This document shows positions 1 to 7,367 of a stretch of 9,375 nt of DNA, in pieces. The stretch lies in NCBI GenBank assembly GCA_964196565.1, contig CAXMUH010000049.1, forward strand, positions 1-9,375, written 5' to 3'. Made by a program: the position numbers and the translations under genes. The notes under the pieces are model-generated. The model saw only the letters and a list, made by a program, of their open reading frames with translations. It did no database searches and was not told the origin of the DNA. The first letter of the stretch is position 1; every line of letters begins with the position of its first letter. This DNA is from 2-12-FULL-42-15 sp964196565. Lineage in GTDB: Bacteria > Pseudomonadota > Gammaproteobacteria > Coxiellales > Coxiellaceae.

Positions 1-1616
1 AAGTGTAGTACTTTTGCCGCAGGATTACGTAATTTAGTACTATTTAATCCGTCATTGGTTTCAACTTCCTTATCAATTAAGTCAATTTCATCTGCAACAT
101 TTGTTTGAGTATCTAATTCTGATTTATTTCCGACAGTCAAAGGCAGCATAATTGTAAAAGTGGTGCCACAGCCTTTGTTGCTAATCATACTAATATGCCC
201 ACCCATTTGATCAAGATAACGCTTAACGGTATATAAACCTAAGCCGCTGCCTTTATAAATCCCCTGATAGGATGGCGTTAATCGAGTAAAGTGCTCGAAT
301 ATTTTTTTATGATTGTCTTGTGCAATGCCAATGCCAGTGTCAGTGATCGATAAAATGAGGTTTACTGATTGATATTGGTGTGAATCGAGAGTGGCAGTGA
401 TTTTAACGTGACCTTTTTCAGTAAATTTAATTGCGTTGCTCATCACGTTCAATAGAATTTTATCAATATGACCGCGGTTGCCCTTCAGATGAGGTGGGAT
501 CGCTTTGTCAATTGAAGTAATTAATTCTAATTTTTTATGTTTTGCCGCAGGCTCCAACAGCTTTGTGTTATGAGAAATGACGTCTGCTATGGAGAAGACG
601 GTTTCCTTGTCTTCAGAATAACCTGAGTCGAGTTTAGAAATTTCAAGTATGTCGTTGAGTAGTTTTAGCAGTTCTTTAGTGGAGCCAATGAGCAAGCCCG
701 CATCTTGTTGTTGATCGTGGTGTTCGGCATTATCTTTTAATGATTGAGCTAAGCCGAGCATACCAGTAATCGGTGTGCGAATGTCATGGCTCATATTAGC
801 GATAAAATCAGTTTTAGTTTGGCTTGCAATTTCAGCTTGTTTTATAGCGCTAATCAGTTTTTGTTGCGCTTGTTTTAAATCAGTTACATTCGTGGATATA
901 CCGGCAACGCCGACTACTTCGCCGGCTAGATTACGCAGAGGAACTCTGCTGGATAAAAGATATAAAAGATTATTATTGGCATCGTAAAATGGCATTTCTT
1001 CAACATTAAAAATAGCTTTGCCAGATTCGAGCACTTTAATATCATCACCCTTGAAAGCATCGGCGAGGCCCTCTGGCCAATTTGCCCATTGCGCTAGGTC
1101 TTCATAAGTGCTGCCAATATACTGCTCGCGAGTCAAACCCAGCATATTTAATACGTTATTATTACAACCCATATGAATTAAGTCTTTATTCATCCAATAC
1201 ACATTGCATGGCATGTGCTCGAACATTGCATTAAGTTGAAGGTAGTTATTTATGATTTTGTCATAGTTGGAATTTTTTCCAATAAGAATATATTTAATAT
1301 CTGAGTCATCTTCCAGGGCATGTGTTAGCCATATTATTTCAGTTAAATTATCTGCTTTGGAATAATGAATTTGCTTATTATTTTTTTTGTTTATGTTATC
1401 AAGGTTGGGACAGTCGAAATTAATTTTTTCAAAAAGATGAGTATAATCGGTGCCAATTATTTTGGATTTTATTAAATGATACTCGTTGAGTAGGCTTAAG
1501 TTTATATCAACAACCTTTTTGTTTTTATCTAACAAAATAACACGATCGCTGGTGTTGGAGGCTAGAAGATTAAAAATAATTTGGTAATTTGTTAATTTAT
1601 TTTTTTCATCTGACAT
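1..1616 (-). CDS. PAS-domain (hybrid) sensor histidine kinase, 3' end cut by window edge
   Basis: Reading the minus strand from ATG at 1616 gives 538 uninterrupted codons that run off the left edge. The order is: residues about 10-120, a weak PAS-like segment; about 128-245, a clearer PAS domain (starting near the AMFEHMP stretch at M131); a short coiled-coil-like linker; a HisKA dimerisation domain with the H-box MSHDIRTPITG and phospho-acceptor His277; then an HATPase domain with the N-box (N394 in SNAIKFT), the G1 box DTGIGI (D426) and the G2 box GSGLGL (G456). No membrane segment or signal peptide is visible, so the PAS domains probably sense a cytoplasmic signal. The last visible residues (AAKVLH) look like the first beta-strand of a receiver domain, implying a hybrid kinase; this is inferred, since the rest is outside. 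The start is preceded only by a weak TAGAG ribosome site. It is divergent from the NRPS-like gene. The kinase family is certain; its signal and its partner are unknown. Confidence 0.93.
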   Translation of the reverse strand, partial: MSDEKNKLTNYQIIFNLLASNTSDRVILLDKNKKVVDINLSLLNEYHLIKSKIIGTDYTHLFEKINFDCPNLDNINKKNNKQIHYSKADNLTEIIWLTHALEDDSDIKYILIGKNSNYDKIINNYLQLNAMFEHMPCNVYWMNKDLIHMGCNNNVLNMLGLTREQYIGSTYEDLAQWANWPEGLADAFKGDDIKVLESGKAIFNVEEMPFYDANNNLLYLLSSRVPLRNLAGEVVGVAGISTNVTDLKQAQQKLISAIKQAEIASQTKTDFIANMSHDIRTPITGMLGLAQSLKDNAEHHDQQQDAGLLIGSTKELLKLLNDILEISKLDSGYSEDKETVFSIADVISHNTKLLEPAAKHKKLELITSIDKAIPPHLKGNRGHIDKILLNVMSNAIKFTEKGHVKITATLDSHQYQSVNLILSITDTGIGIAQDNHKKIFEHFTRLTPSYQGIYKGSGLGLYTVKRYLDQMGGHISMISNKGCGTTFTIMLPLTVGNKSELDTQTNVADEIDLIDKEVETNDGLNSTKLRNPAAKVLH

Positions 1617-1742
1617 GATAAACAGTACTCTATTATTTTAAAATGTTGACCTTAAAGTTCATGATAGTTTAAGCACTTTCTAAGGGGTAAGCATAGCATA
1701 CTGACTTAAGGGGGGCACTAGCCAGAATATATCATTTAAAAA

Positions 1743-1841
1743 CAAGGGGATATAGAGTGTGTTGAAGCTGGAACCCCGTTGCTCCTGAGCAATATGCTGG
1801 TAGCAAGAGGTTAAATGCGGACCACCACATTTATCACCTTG
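1743..1841 (+). other. Cluster of consecutive hairpins in the divergent intergenic region (possible structured leader)
   Basis: Several short stems follow one another. CAAGGGG (1743-1749) pairs with CCCCGTTG (1774-1781) with one bulge. TTGCTC (1779-1784) pairs with GAGCAA (1787-1792). TGCT (1795-1798) pairs with AGCA (1802-1805). TAAATG (1812-1817) plus GG (1819-1820) pairs with CC (1825-1826) and CATTTA (1828-1833), closed outside by GGT/ACC (1809-1811 with 1836-1838). The first two stems share TTG and would be mutually exclusive. This GC-richer patch stands out from its AT-rich surroundings. A 12-codon frame, MRTTTFITLSSI (1815-1853), lies in the last hairpin behind an AGAGG. No known RNA family is recognised. 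It could be a leader RNA, a degraded repeat or chance pairing. Confidence 0.25.
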
Positions 1842-1960
1842 TCGTCGATATAAATATTAAAATAAGAAAAAAAACGAAGGAGCATTTTTGCGCGAGTTGG
1901 TAAATAAAATTCCATGATGTGATCTGAAAAATTACAAAAAAACTTTAACGGATTTAATAA

Positions 1961-1989
1961 AAGTCACATGTAATAATTAAGATTATAAT
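1961..1989 (+). promoter_or_regulatory. Candidate sigma70-type promoter for the NRPS-like gene
   Basis: A perfect TATAAT -10 box lies at 1984-1989. A poor -35 match, AAGTCA (1961-1966), sits 17 bases upstream. The -10 box lies in the perfect 10-bp palindrome GATTATAATC (1981-1990), and it is followed by repeated TTAATTA motifs between 1995 and 2025, so a regulator could bind here. Transcription from here would leave a 5' leader of roughly 120 bases before the ATG at 2116. The -10 box is seen directly; promoter function is inferred, and AT-rich DNA makes chance matches common. Confidence 0.4.
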
Positions 1990-2098
1990 CAGGTAATTAG
2001 AGCTTAATTAATTCTTCCTTAATTAGGCAGTAATCTTATTTTGTGTGAGAATTAATATCCTAATTTAATGATATCGGCTTTATCCCTTGAAGTATGCC

Positions 2099-2106
2099 GG
2101 TGGGGA
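2099..2106 (+). promoter_or_regulatory. Ribosome binding site that favours the ATG at 2116
   Basis: The purine-rich GGTGGGGA ends 9 bases before the ATG at 2116. By contrast, the in-frame upstream ATG at 2068 is preceded by TAATATCCTAATTTA, with no Shine-Dalgarno match. The 16 extra residues from the upstream start also do not resemble a formyltransferase N-terminus, whereas the sequence from 2116 quickly enters the first Rossmann strand (LSFYLVGED). Confidence 0.5.
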
Positions 2107-2115
2107 TTTCTAACA

Positions 2116-5100
2116 ATGTCTTTATCTAAAAAACAATTGTCATTTTATCTGGTTGGTGAAGATGCACTGGTAACAAAATGTGCCGAGGCACTACTGGGGA
2201 GCAATCACCAAATTCTCGGTGTATTTAGTAATAATCGTGATGTGCTGGGTTGGTTATCCTTTCATTCAATAAAGTCTTTCACAGATCAAACCACTTTTTA
2301 TCATTATGCAAAAGCGCATCAATCGGATTTCCTCTTAAGTGTTGTTAACCCCAAAATCTTATCGGATGAATTATTACAGTTACCGCGAGTTTATGCGATT
2401 AACCTGCATAATTCCCTATTGCCTAAGTACGCGGGGTTAAATTCGAGTACTTGGGCAATCATTAATAATGAGCGCTATCACGGTGTGAGCTGGCATATTA
2501 TGCAGCGTGAAATTGACACCGGTGGAATTTTGGTTCAACAACGGTTTCCAATTGCAGCCGATGATACCGCGCAGACATTAAATTTAAAATGCTACGAGCA
2601 TGCGTTAGCTTCGTTTGGGTTACTGATTAAGAAACTTGAAGAGAATAATTTTATTATTCAAAGACAAGATATTATCAAGCGAACCTATTTTGGTGTTAAT
2701 GAGATTAGTGCAGAAAAACTAATTATTTCTCCAGAAGATCGTGCAGAAGATATTGAAAGGCTTTATCGTGCATTATCCTTTAATGCTATCCGCAATGAGG
2801 TGGTGCTGCCAAAAATATTTATTAATGGCAGTTTTTATATTGTTAAAAAATTGAAAATAGATGAGTCGGGAGTGTGTAATATTCCCGGTGTCATAATTGA
2901 TATAAGTGACGATTTGTTAATATCGACACAGACCAAAAATATACTTATCGGTGATCTCGAAACTCTGGATGGAAAACCGATTAGCATTGAAAGTCTTGTT
3001 GCTAAGTGTCAATTGATGGTTGGTAAGCGACTGGATTTACTGTCGAGGCGATATCACACTTTTTCGAGTGCATATGTTCGCTCTAAAAAGCGATTTGAGG
3101 CTGATTGGATTCAACATATACATTCGATTAAACAGGCTGACTGGCCTTTCTCAATAAAAAATCAAGGTAATGATGAACAGGTTTATCGCCATCGCATGAT
3201 TTGCTCTATGTCGTTTGCCGAAAGTTTAGACTCCAAGGTTAGCGCATCTATGCGCTATATGAATTTGCTAAGTGCTACTCTTATCTTTTTATATAAGATA
3301 GCTGACTATCAGAGTTTTACTGTTTGGTATGCATACCCTGAATTATTGGCTCAAATCGAATATATGCATAATTCATATTTTGAGGGTGTGCCATTTACTT
3401 TTGCAAGTGATGAGACATTGTCCTTTAATCTAATGATTGATACGCTTTCAAAAAAATTGTTTGAATTAGAAAAGATGGGCCCGATAGAGCGTGAATTACC
3501 ACTAAGATATCCTGAGGTGAGACATAAAAACCTAAGTAAAAATGTATTGTTGCTTTTAGATGGTGGGCGTAATACCGCGCAAAAATATACGGACTATGAT
3601 CTTGTTATTAAAATTGACCTTAGTAAGAATGAAATTTCTTTAATGAGTAAAACTTATGATTGGGTTGGTGAAACAAAAAAACATTTGTTAGATAATATGC
3701 TGAATTATATTTCATCATTACACGTGAATCTGTTGAAGCACCCCGATATGCCGATCAGTCGCGTACCCATTCTATCGATGCAGATGGCTGAAAAACTTGT
3801 TTCAAAGTTTAATAAAACACCTGTTGATCGAGATTTATCGATGGACATATACTCTTTGGTGCAAAACAATGCGAATCCAAACGATACAGCGATTATATTT
3901 GAAGGTAAAACATATACCTATCAAAGGTTTTATAATGATATTGATAAAGTTTCCAAATGGCTTTGTGAGCTTAGACAAAATCAAGTGCTTCATATCCCCA
4001 TTTTATTTCAGCGCAGTTATGAACTTATGGTCTGTATTATGGCCATTTTAAAAGAAGGTTGCACTTATGTTTGTTTGGATCTCGGATTTCCACAAGTGCG
4101 AATTGACTTTATTTTAAATGATTGTAATGCAAAATTTCTCTTAACGCACAAAAATATCGACGAGATGAAACTGTCTTGTTTGGATAACAAACTTGGTGAC
4201 AGTATCCTGATTGGCCCAAATAAGGTTCATAGTCTAGCCTTAAGATGTGATCCAGATAAACCGATTGACGCTGAAGACGCAGGATATATCATCTATACCT
4301 CAGGAACGACAGGTCAGCCAAAGGGTGTGATTGTATCCAAACGAAATATTTTAAATTACTATCACTGGTTTAATGAAAGTTTTGAGTTAAACTCTTCTTC
4401 AAGGGTTGATTTTTCATGTTCGATTGCATTTGATTTGTCGGTGCCTTGCACTTTAGTGCCATTGATGCGAGGTGCTACCGTTGTAATCTGCCCTGAAAAT
4501 ATAAAAGCGAACCCAAAAAAATACCTTCAGCATCTGCACGATAACAAAGTGACTCATATAGAATGTACCCCAGGTTATTTCAGTAACTTATTAAAATACC
4601 CGGTAATGATTAAGCTGTTATCTGTTTTAAAATGGGTATTACTGGGAGCAGAAGCGCTGGTTAAATCGGATGTGGCGCAGTGGTTAAAGTTGCAGCCTAC
4701 GCATAAAGTGGTTAACGAGTACGGCCCTACCGAATGCACCGTTGCGGTGACAAAGTTTGTCGCAACGTTTAAGAATATTGCATCACTGGATGGATCAATT
4801 CCAATTGGAACACCTTCTTTTAACAATCAAGTCTACATTTTAGATAAATTCTACCATCACTGTCCTATTGGTATTCCTGGGCAGATTGTGATTGGCGGGA
4901 AGAGTGTCTGTAAAGGTTATTTAAATCGAGATCAGCTGAATAAAAAATCATTTATGGATTTTCCTGTTTTTCAAGAGCAAGCAAGCAAAGTTCGAGTCTA
5001 TCTTTCTGGTGATATGGGCTTGTGGCATTCGGACGGAAATATAGAATATTTATATCGTTTGGACAGCCAGGTAAAAGTATTGGGCTATCGAGTTGAGCTT

Positions 5101-6411
5101 GATGAGATTTATGAAAATCTTAAATCCTATCCAGGAATTCAACACTGTTATATTGCACTTTTGAAAAACGCAGGACAAGAGAAAACGATTGTCGCATACA
5201 TTGTTAATAATGAAGGCGCAGAATTAACAAAAGAGGGGCTCGATTCTTATTTGAAAGCTAAGCTACCACTTTATATGCTGCCCCAACGCTATTACTTAAT
5301 TAATCAAATACCGCTAACCATCAATGAAAAAAGAGATACTGAACATTTGCATTCGAACGTAATTCGAGAATTGTGTTTGGATTCACGTAGAATGACGCCA
5401 CGGAGAAAAATACTCGAAAAAACCATATTAGATATCCTAGAGATTGATTTTATCCAAAATGATCATGACTTTATTAGTGCGGGTTTAAACTCTCTACGCG
5501 CTTTGCGATTGTTAGCTTCGATAGAAGATTTGTTTCATATCAAAATTTCGCTCACAGATTTATTTGAAAATATGACAATTGATCGTTTGCTAATGTTGAT
5601 GTCAGAAGTCGAATCAAAAGAATATAATGTTGTAATAACTCAGTTTGATAAATCTCCAGTCGTGGCGTTGCAATCCAAAGGCACTAAGAAGCCTTTATTT
5701 CTACTGCATCCACTGGGTGGCGGGATATTTTGGTATAGTTATTTTAAGCAATATATAGATCCTGATCGACCACTTTACGCCATCACCGATCCAGCTTTAG
5801 AATCGAAACAGTTTTTATTTAACACGCTTGATGAAATGATCGAGTGTTACTGCCATTGGATTTTGAAAACACAGCCACAAGGACCATATTATCTGGCGGG
5901 AGCCTCATTTGGGTCAACTTTATCGGTGGTGATTGCTGACCGTTTAATAAAAATGGGCCATCAAGTTAATTTTGTTGGTTTGTTTGATGGTTGGGCGCAA
6001 TATCCTTCTACACTTGCAAAAAAAGAGTTGTTCGATGATCTTATGAAACAACAATTTAGTAAGCTTAGAAATCAATATCTTGAAGCTGGCATTTCAGATT
6101 TAGATTGGTTTTTAAAGTTGCAATATCAGCGTGAAATGTTGCTGCAGCAGTACCATATGCCAGCTGTAGATTTTAAACTTATTTTATTTAAAGCTGATAA
6201 TATCAATGAACTTTTCAAACCGATCGATGACCCGACTAATGGTTGGAGTTATTATTCAACTTTACCGGTTGAGGTGGTTCGTGTGCCAGGCGATCATGAG
6301 GGTATGTTTGATCAGAATAACGTGGGCGTTCTAGTTGGGCATGTGAACAATTATTTAAAGACCAGTGAGTTGCACCACGGGGGCTATGTCAAAGCGGTAA
6401 GTGGTACTTAG
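2116..6411 (+). CDS. Single-module NRPS-like synthetase: formyltransferase / half condensation / adenylation / carrier / thioesterase
   Basis: The 1431-residue protein is numbered here from the ATG at 2116; an in-frame ATG at 2068 would add 16 residues. Residues 5-190 form a formyl-tetrahydrofolate-dependent formyltransferase with the Asn-x-His pair N96/H98 before SLLPKYAG and Asp134 in EIDTGG, the catalytic set of Fmt/ArnA-type enzymes. About 210-305 is an Fmt C-terminal-like domain (PGV at 257, GKPIS at 286). About 320-560 resembles only the C-terminal half of a condensation domain; no HHxxxDG motif exists. About 576-1080 is an adenylation domain: YTSGTTGQPKG 727-737, FDLS with Asp773, NEYGPTE 867-873, SGD with Asp966, LDSQVKVLGYRVEL, catalytic Lys1072. 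About 1093-1160 is a carrier domain with phosphopantetheine Ser1126 in GLNSL. About 1180-1425 is a type I thioesterase with Ser1264 (GASFG), Asp1291 and His1394. It should activate one amino acid, tether it, formylate the amino group and release it. The real substrate and product are unknown. No second module lies nearby. Confidence 0.93.
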   Translation: MSLSKKQLSFYLVGEDALVTKCAEALLGSNHQILGVFSNNRDVLGWLSFHSIKSFTDQTTFYHYAKAHQSDFLLSVVNPKILSDELLQLPRVYAINLHNSLLPKYAGLNSSTWAIINNERYHGVSWHIMQREIDTGGILVQQRFPIAADDTAQTLNLKCYEHALASFGLLIKKLEENNFIIQRQDIIKRTYFGVNEISAEKLIISPEDRAEDIERLYRALSFNAIRNEVVLPKIFINGSFYIVKKLKIDESGVCNIPGVIIDISDDLLISTQTKNILIGDLETLDGKPISIESLVAKCQLMVGKRLDLLSRRYHTFSSAYVRSKKRFEADWIQHIHSIKQADWPFSIKNQGNDEQVYRHRMICSMSFAESLDSKVSASMRYMNLLSATLIFLYKIADYQSFTVWYAYPELLAQIEYMHNSYFEGVPFTFASDETLSFNLMIDTLSKKLFELEKMGPIERELPLRYPEVRHKNLSKNVLLLLDGGRNTAQKYTDYDLVIKIDLSKNEISLMSKTYDWVGETKKHLLDNMLNYISSLHVNLLKHPDMPISRVPILSMQMAEKLVSKFNKTPVDRDLSMDIYSLVQNNANPNDTAIIFEGKTYTYQRFYNDIDKVSKWLCELRQNQVLHIPILFQRSYELMVCIMAILKEGCTYVCLDLGFPQVRIDFILNDCNAKFLLTHKNIDEMKLSCLDNKLGDSILIGPNKVHSLALRCDPDKPIDAEDAGYIIYTSGTTGQPKGVIVSKRNILNYYHWFNESFELNSSSRVDFSCSIAFDLSVPCTLVPLMRGATVVICPENIKANPKKYLQHLHDNKVTHIECTPGYFSNLLKYPVMIKLLSVLKWVLLGAEALVKSDVAQWLKLQPTHKVVNEYGPTECTVAVTKFVATFKNIASLDGSIPIGTPSFNNQVYILDKFYHHCPIGIPGQIVIGGKSVCKGYLNRDQLNKKSFMDFPVFQEQASKVRVYLSGDMGLWHSDGNIEYLYRLDSQVKVLGYRVELDEIYENLKSYPGIQHCYIALLKNAGQEKTIVAYIVNNEGAELTKEGLDSYLKAKLPLYMLPQRYYLINQIPLTINEKRDTEHLHSNVIRELCLDSRRMTPRRKILEKTILDILEIDFIQNDHDFISAGLNSLRALRLLASIEDLFHIKISLTDLFENMTIDRLLMLMSEVESKEYNVVITQFDKSPVVALQSKGTKKPLFLLHPLGGGIFWYSYFKQYIDPDRPLYAITDPALESKQFLFNTLDEMIECYCHWILKTQPQGPYYLAGASFGSTLSVVIADRLIKMGHQVNFVGLFDGWAQYPSTLAKKELFDDLMKQQFSKLRNQYLEAGISDLDWFLKLQYQREMLLQQYHMPAVDFKLILFKADNINELFKPIDDPTNGWSYYSTLPVEVVRVPGDHEGMFDQNNVGVLVGHVNNYLKTSELHHGGYVKAVSGT

Positions 6412-6428
6412 TTTTCGCGCCTTACAGA

Positions 6429-6444
6429 GCGTTTGGAAATTAGG
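6429..6444 (+). repeat. Outer inverted repeat, left arm
   Basis: GCGTTTGGAAATTAGG is matched exactly, in inverted orientation, at 6863-6878. Sixteen perfect bases separated by 418 are unlikely by chance. It begins 17 bases after the stop codon of the NRPS-like gene. Confidence 0.8.
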
Positions 6445-6479
6445 TTTTAAAATTTTAAGGTGCTACGTCTAAACGGACA

Positions 6480-6505
6480 CTCTTACGCGGCGACGCTGCG
6501 CTTAT
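6480..6505 (+). repeat. Inner inverted repeat, left arm (26 bp)
   Basis: This arm begins CTCTTACGCGGCG and ends GCGCTTAT. It matches the reverse complement of 6768-6793 at 23 of 26 positions. All three differences are transitions. It is strikingly GC-rich against its AT-rich surroundings. Weaker similarity continues inward (GAACGCAAAGAAG against GAGACGCAACGAGG). Confidence 0.85.
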
Positions 6506-6533
6506 GACAAGAACGCAAAGAAGATAATAAAAA

Positions 6534-6766
6534 CTATAAGGCGTTAGCAACTCGAGCTATTCCGTCAACCATTAGCTTCATTCCAAAATTTAGTACTAAT
6601 CCTAATTTTTTCTTGATATTTTCATATATGATGGTAATTGCATGCGATGTATCTCTTGATTTGTGCTTTGTGACTTAATTTCCACGATAACCAGGTCATT
6701 GACAATAATGTCTGCCACGAAAGACTTTGCCGTATTGATTAAAAATAAGACCTCGTTGCGTCTCAT
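6534..6766 (-). pseudogene. GxxExxY-family protein remnant (PD-(D/E)XK nuclease superfamily), truncated and frameshifted
   Basis: From ATG at 6766 the minus strand encodes 54 codons containing VADIIVNDLVIVEIKSQ and EIHRMQLPSYMKIS, then stops at TAG (6602-6604). A one-base shift in a six-A run near 6605-6610 restores KKLGLVLNFGMKLMVDGIARVA and a TAG at 6534-6536. The two parts together match the C-terminal half of the GxxExxY family (about 120-130 residues), including the nuclease-like D...ExK pattern (D19, E29, K31). The N-terminal half with the GxxExxY signature is missing. The ATG itself lies just inside the inner inverted repeat, so the present 5' end may be an artefact of truncation. The family is usually of unknown function. 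I consider the gene non-functional. A homopolymer sequencing error could explain the shift but not the missing N-terminus. Confidence 0.75.
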
Positions 6767-6767
6767 T

Positions 6768-6793
6768 ATAGGCGCGGCGCCGCCGCGTAAGAG
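6768..6793 (-). repeat. Inner inverted repeat, right arm (26 bp)
   Basis: This is the partner of 6480-6505. Read on the minus strand it begins CTCTTACGCGGCGG and ends CGCGCCTAT. It contains the self-complementary core GCGGCGCCGC, so it could fold by itself as well as pair with the left arm. The pseudogene ATG follows one base further on. Confidence 0.85.
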
Positions 6794-6862
6794 AAAACAT
6801 CTTCGAGCGGCTTTTTAGCCAAAAAATCAAAGCTACCAATGTCAAAGCCCATGCTAAGAAGG

Positions 6863-6878
6863 CCTAATTTCCAAACGC
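6863..6878 (-). repeat. Outer inverted repeat, right arm
   Basis: This is the exact reverse complement of 6429-6444. It lies 12 bases beyond the trmL stop codon, so both flanking genes run into an arm of this repeat. Confidence 0.8.
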
Positions 6879-6890
6879 CTTGGGTATATG

Positions 6891-7358
6891 TTAAACAGGG
6901 TCGTTTTTAAATCCAACTTGTCGCCAGGCCTCATATAAAATTATTGCAACGGCATTGGATAAATTTAAACTGCGTGAGTGGGGTTGCATGGGTATTTTAA
7001 TTTTACGCTGTGATTTAAGTGAGTTTAATACCTTGGGTGGTAAGCCGCGTGTTTCAGGGCCAAATATAAAATAATCATTTAATTCATAGTTCGCCACCGA
7101 GTAACATCGGGTTGCTTTTGTCGTGCAAGCAAACAGTCGTTCGGGTTGATTGGATTCAATAAAGTCATCATAGTTCGGATATTCCTTAATATCCGCATAT
7201 TCGCGATAGTCGAGTCCTGCGCGACGCAAACTTTTATCTTCAAGTTTAAATCCAAGCGGATGAATAAGATGAAGTTCGGCGCCCATATTGGCGCAAAGTC
7301 GAATAATATTTCCAGTGTTTGGTGGAATTTCTGGTTGATATAAAACGATCTTTAACAC
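6891..7358 (-). CDS. trmL: tRNA (cytidine(34)-2'-O)-methyltransferase TrmL
   Basis: The 155-residue protein is full length for TrmL (E. coli about 157). It uses S-adenosylmethionine to 2'-O-methylate the wobble base C34 or cmnm5U34 of the leucine tRNAs CAA and UAA in the cytoplasm. All three SPOUT-family knot motifs are visible: NTGNIIRLCAN at 14-24, FGPETRGLP around 99-107, and SRSLNLSNAV at 128-137 followed by YEAWRQ. The N-terminus MLKIVLYQPEIPPNTGNI is the typical family start. The ATG lies 9 bases after the mlaA stop codon, so the two genes are probably cotranscribed. No GC-rich terminator hairpin follows; an arm of the inverted repeat comes next. Confidence 0.97.
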   Translation of the reverse strand: MLKIVLYQPEIPPNTGNIIRLCANMGAELHLIHPLGFKLEDKSLRRAGLDYREYADIKEYPNYDDFIESNQPERLFACTTKATRCYSVANYELNDYFIFGPETRGLPPKVLNSLKSQRKIKIPMQPHSRSLNLSNAVAIILYEAWRQVGFKNDPV

Positions 7359-7367
7359 GATTTAGGA

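Larger units (their letters stand above)
6429..6878. mobile_element. Putative 450-bp repeat unit with nested inverted ends around a dead GxxExxY remnant
   Basis: This unit fills the gap between the convergent NRPS-like gene and trmL. Its outer ends are perfect 16-bp inverted repeats, and a second pair of 26-bp imperfect inverted repeats lies inside. The centre holds a truncated, frameshifted nuclease-like gene on the minus strand. No transposase is present, and I found no convincing target-site duplication outside the ends (ACAGA on the left, CTTGG on the right). It may be a decayed non-autonomous element, a dispersed chromosomal repeat, or the debris of two inverted copies of one repeat. Mobility is inferred only from the architecture. 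Confidence 0.4.

Noticed and set aside
775..987. Plus-strand 70-codon open frame
   Set aside because: It lies opposite the HisKA/PAS region of the sensor kinase, which has clear family motifs; the plus-strand frame resembles no family and is a shadow.
2068..2115. Upstream in-frame ATG as the start of the NRPS-like protein
   Set aside because: There is no Shine-Dalgarno match, and the 16 added residues do not resemble a formyltransferase N-terminus; the ATG at 2116 has GGTGGGGA at good spacing. The longer form cannot be fully excluded.
3797..4051. Plus-strand 84-codon frame within the NRPS-like gene
   Set aside because: It overlaps the adenylation domain in another frame, and its translation has no recognisable domain.
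4575..4826. Minus-strand 83-codon frame within the NRPS-like gene
   Set aside because: It is antisense to the conserved NEYGPTE region of the adenylation domain; a shadow.
6812..6831. GGCTTTTTAGCC followed by AAAAAA as a terminator
   Set aside because: The stem is only four base pairs, and on the minus strand the T-run precedes the stem instead of following it, so it does not fit an intrinsic terminator for either flanking gene.
7146..7343. Plus-strand 65-codon frame opposite trmL
   Set aside because: It is antisense to the conserved SPOUT motif region, with no ribosome site or family resemblance.
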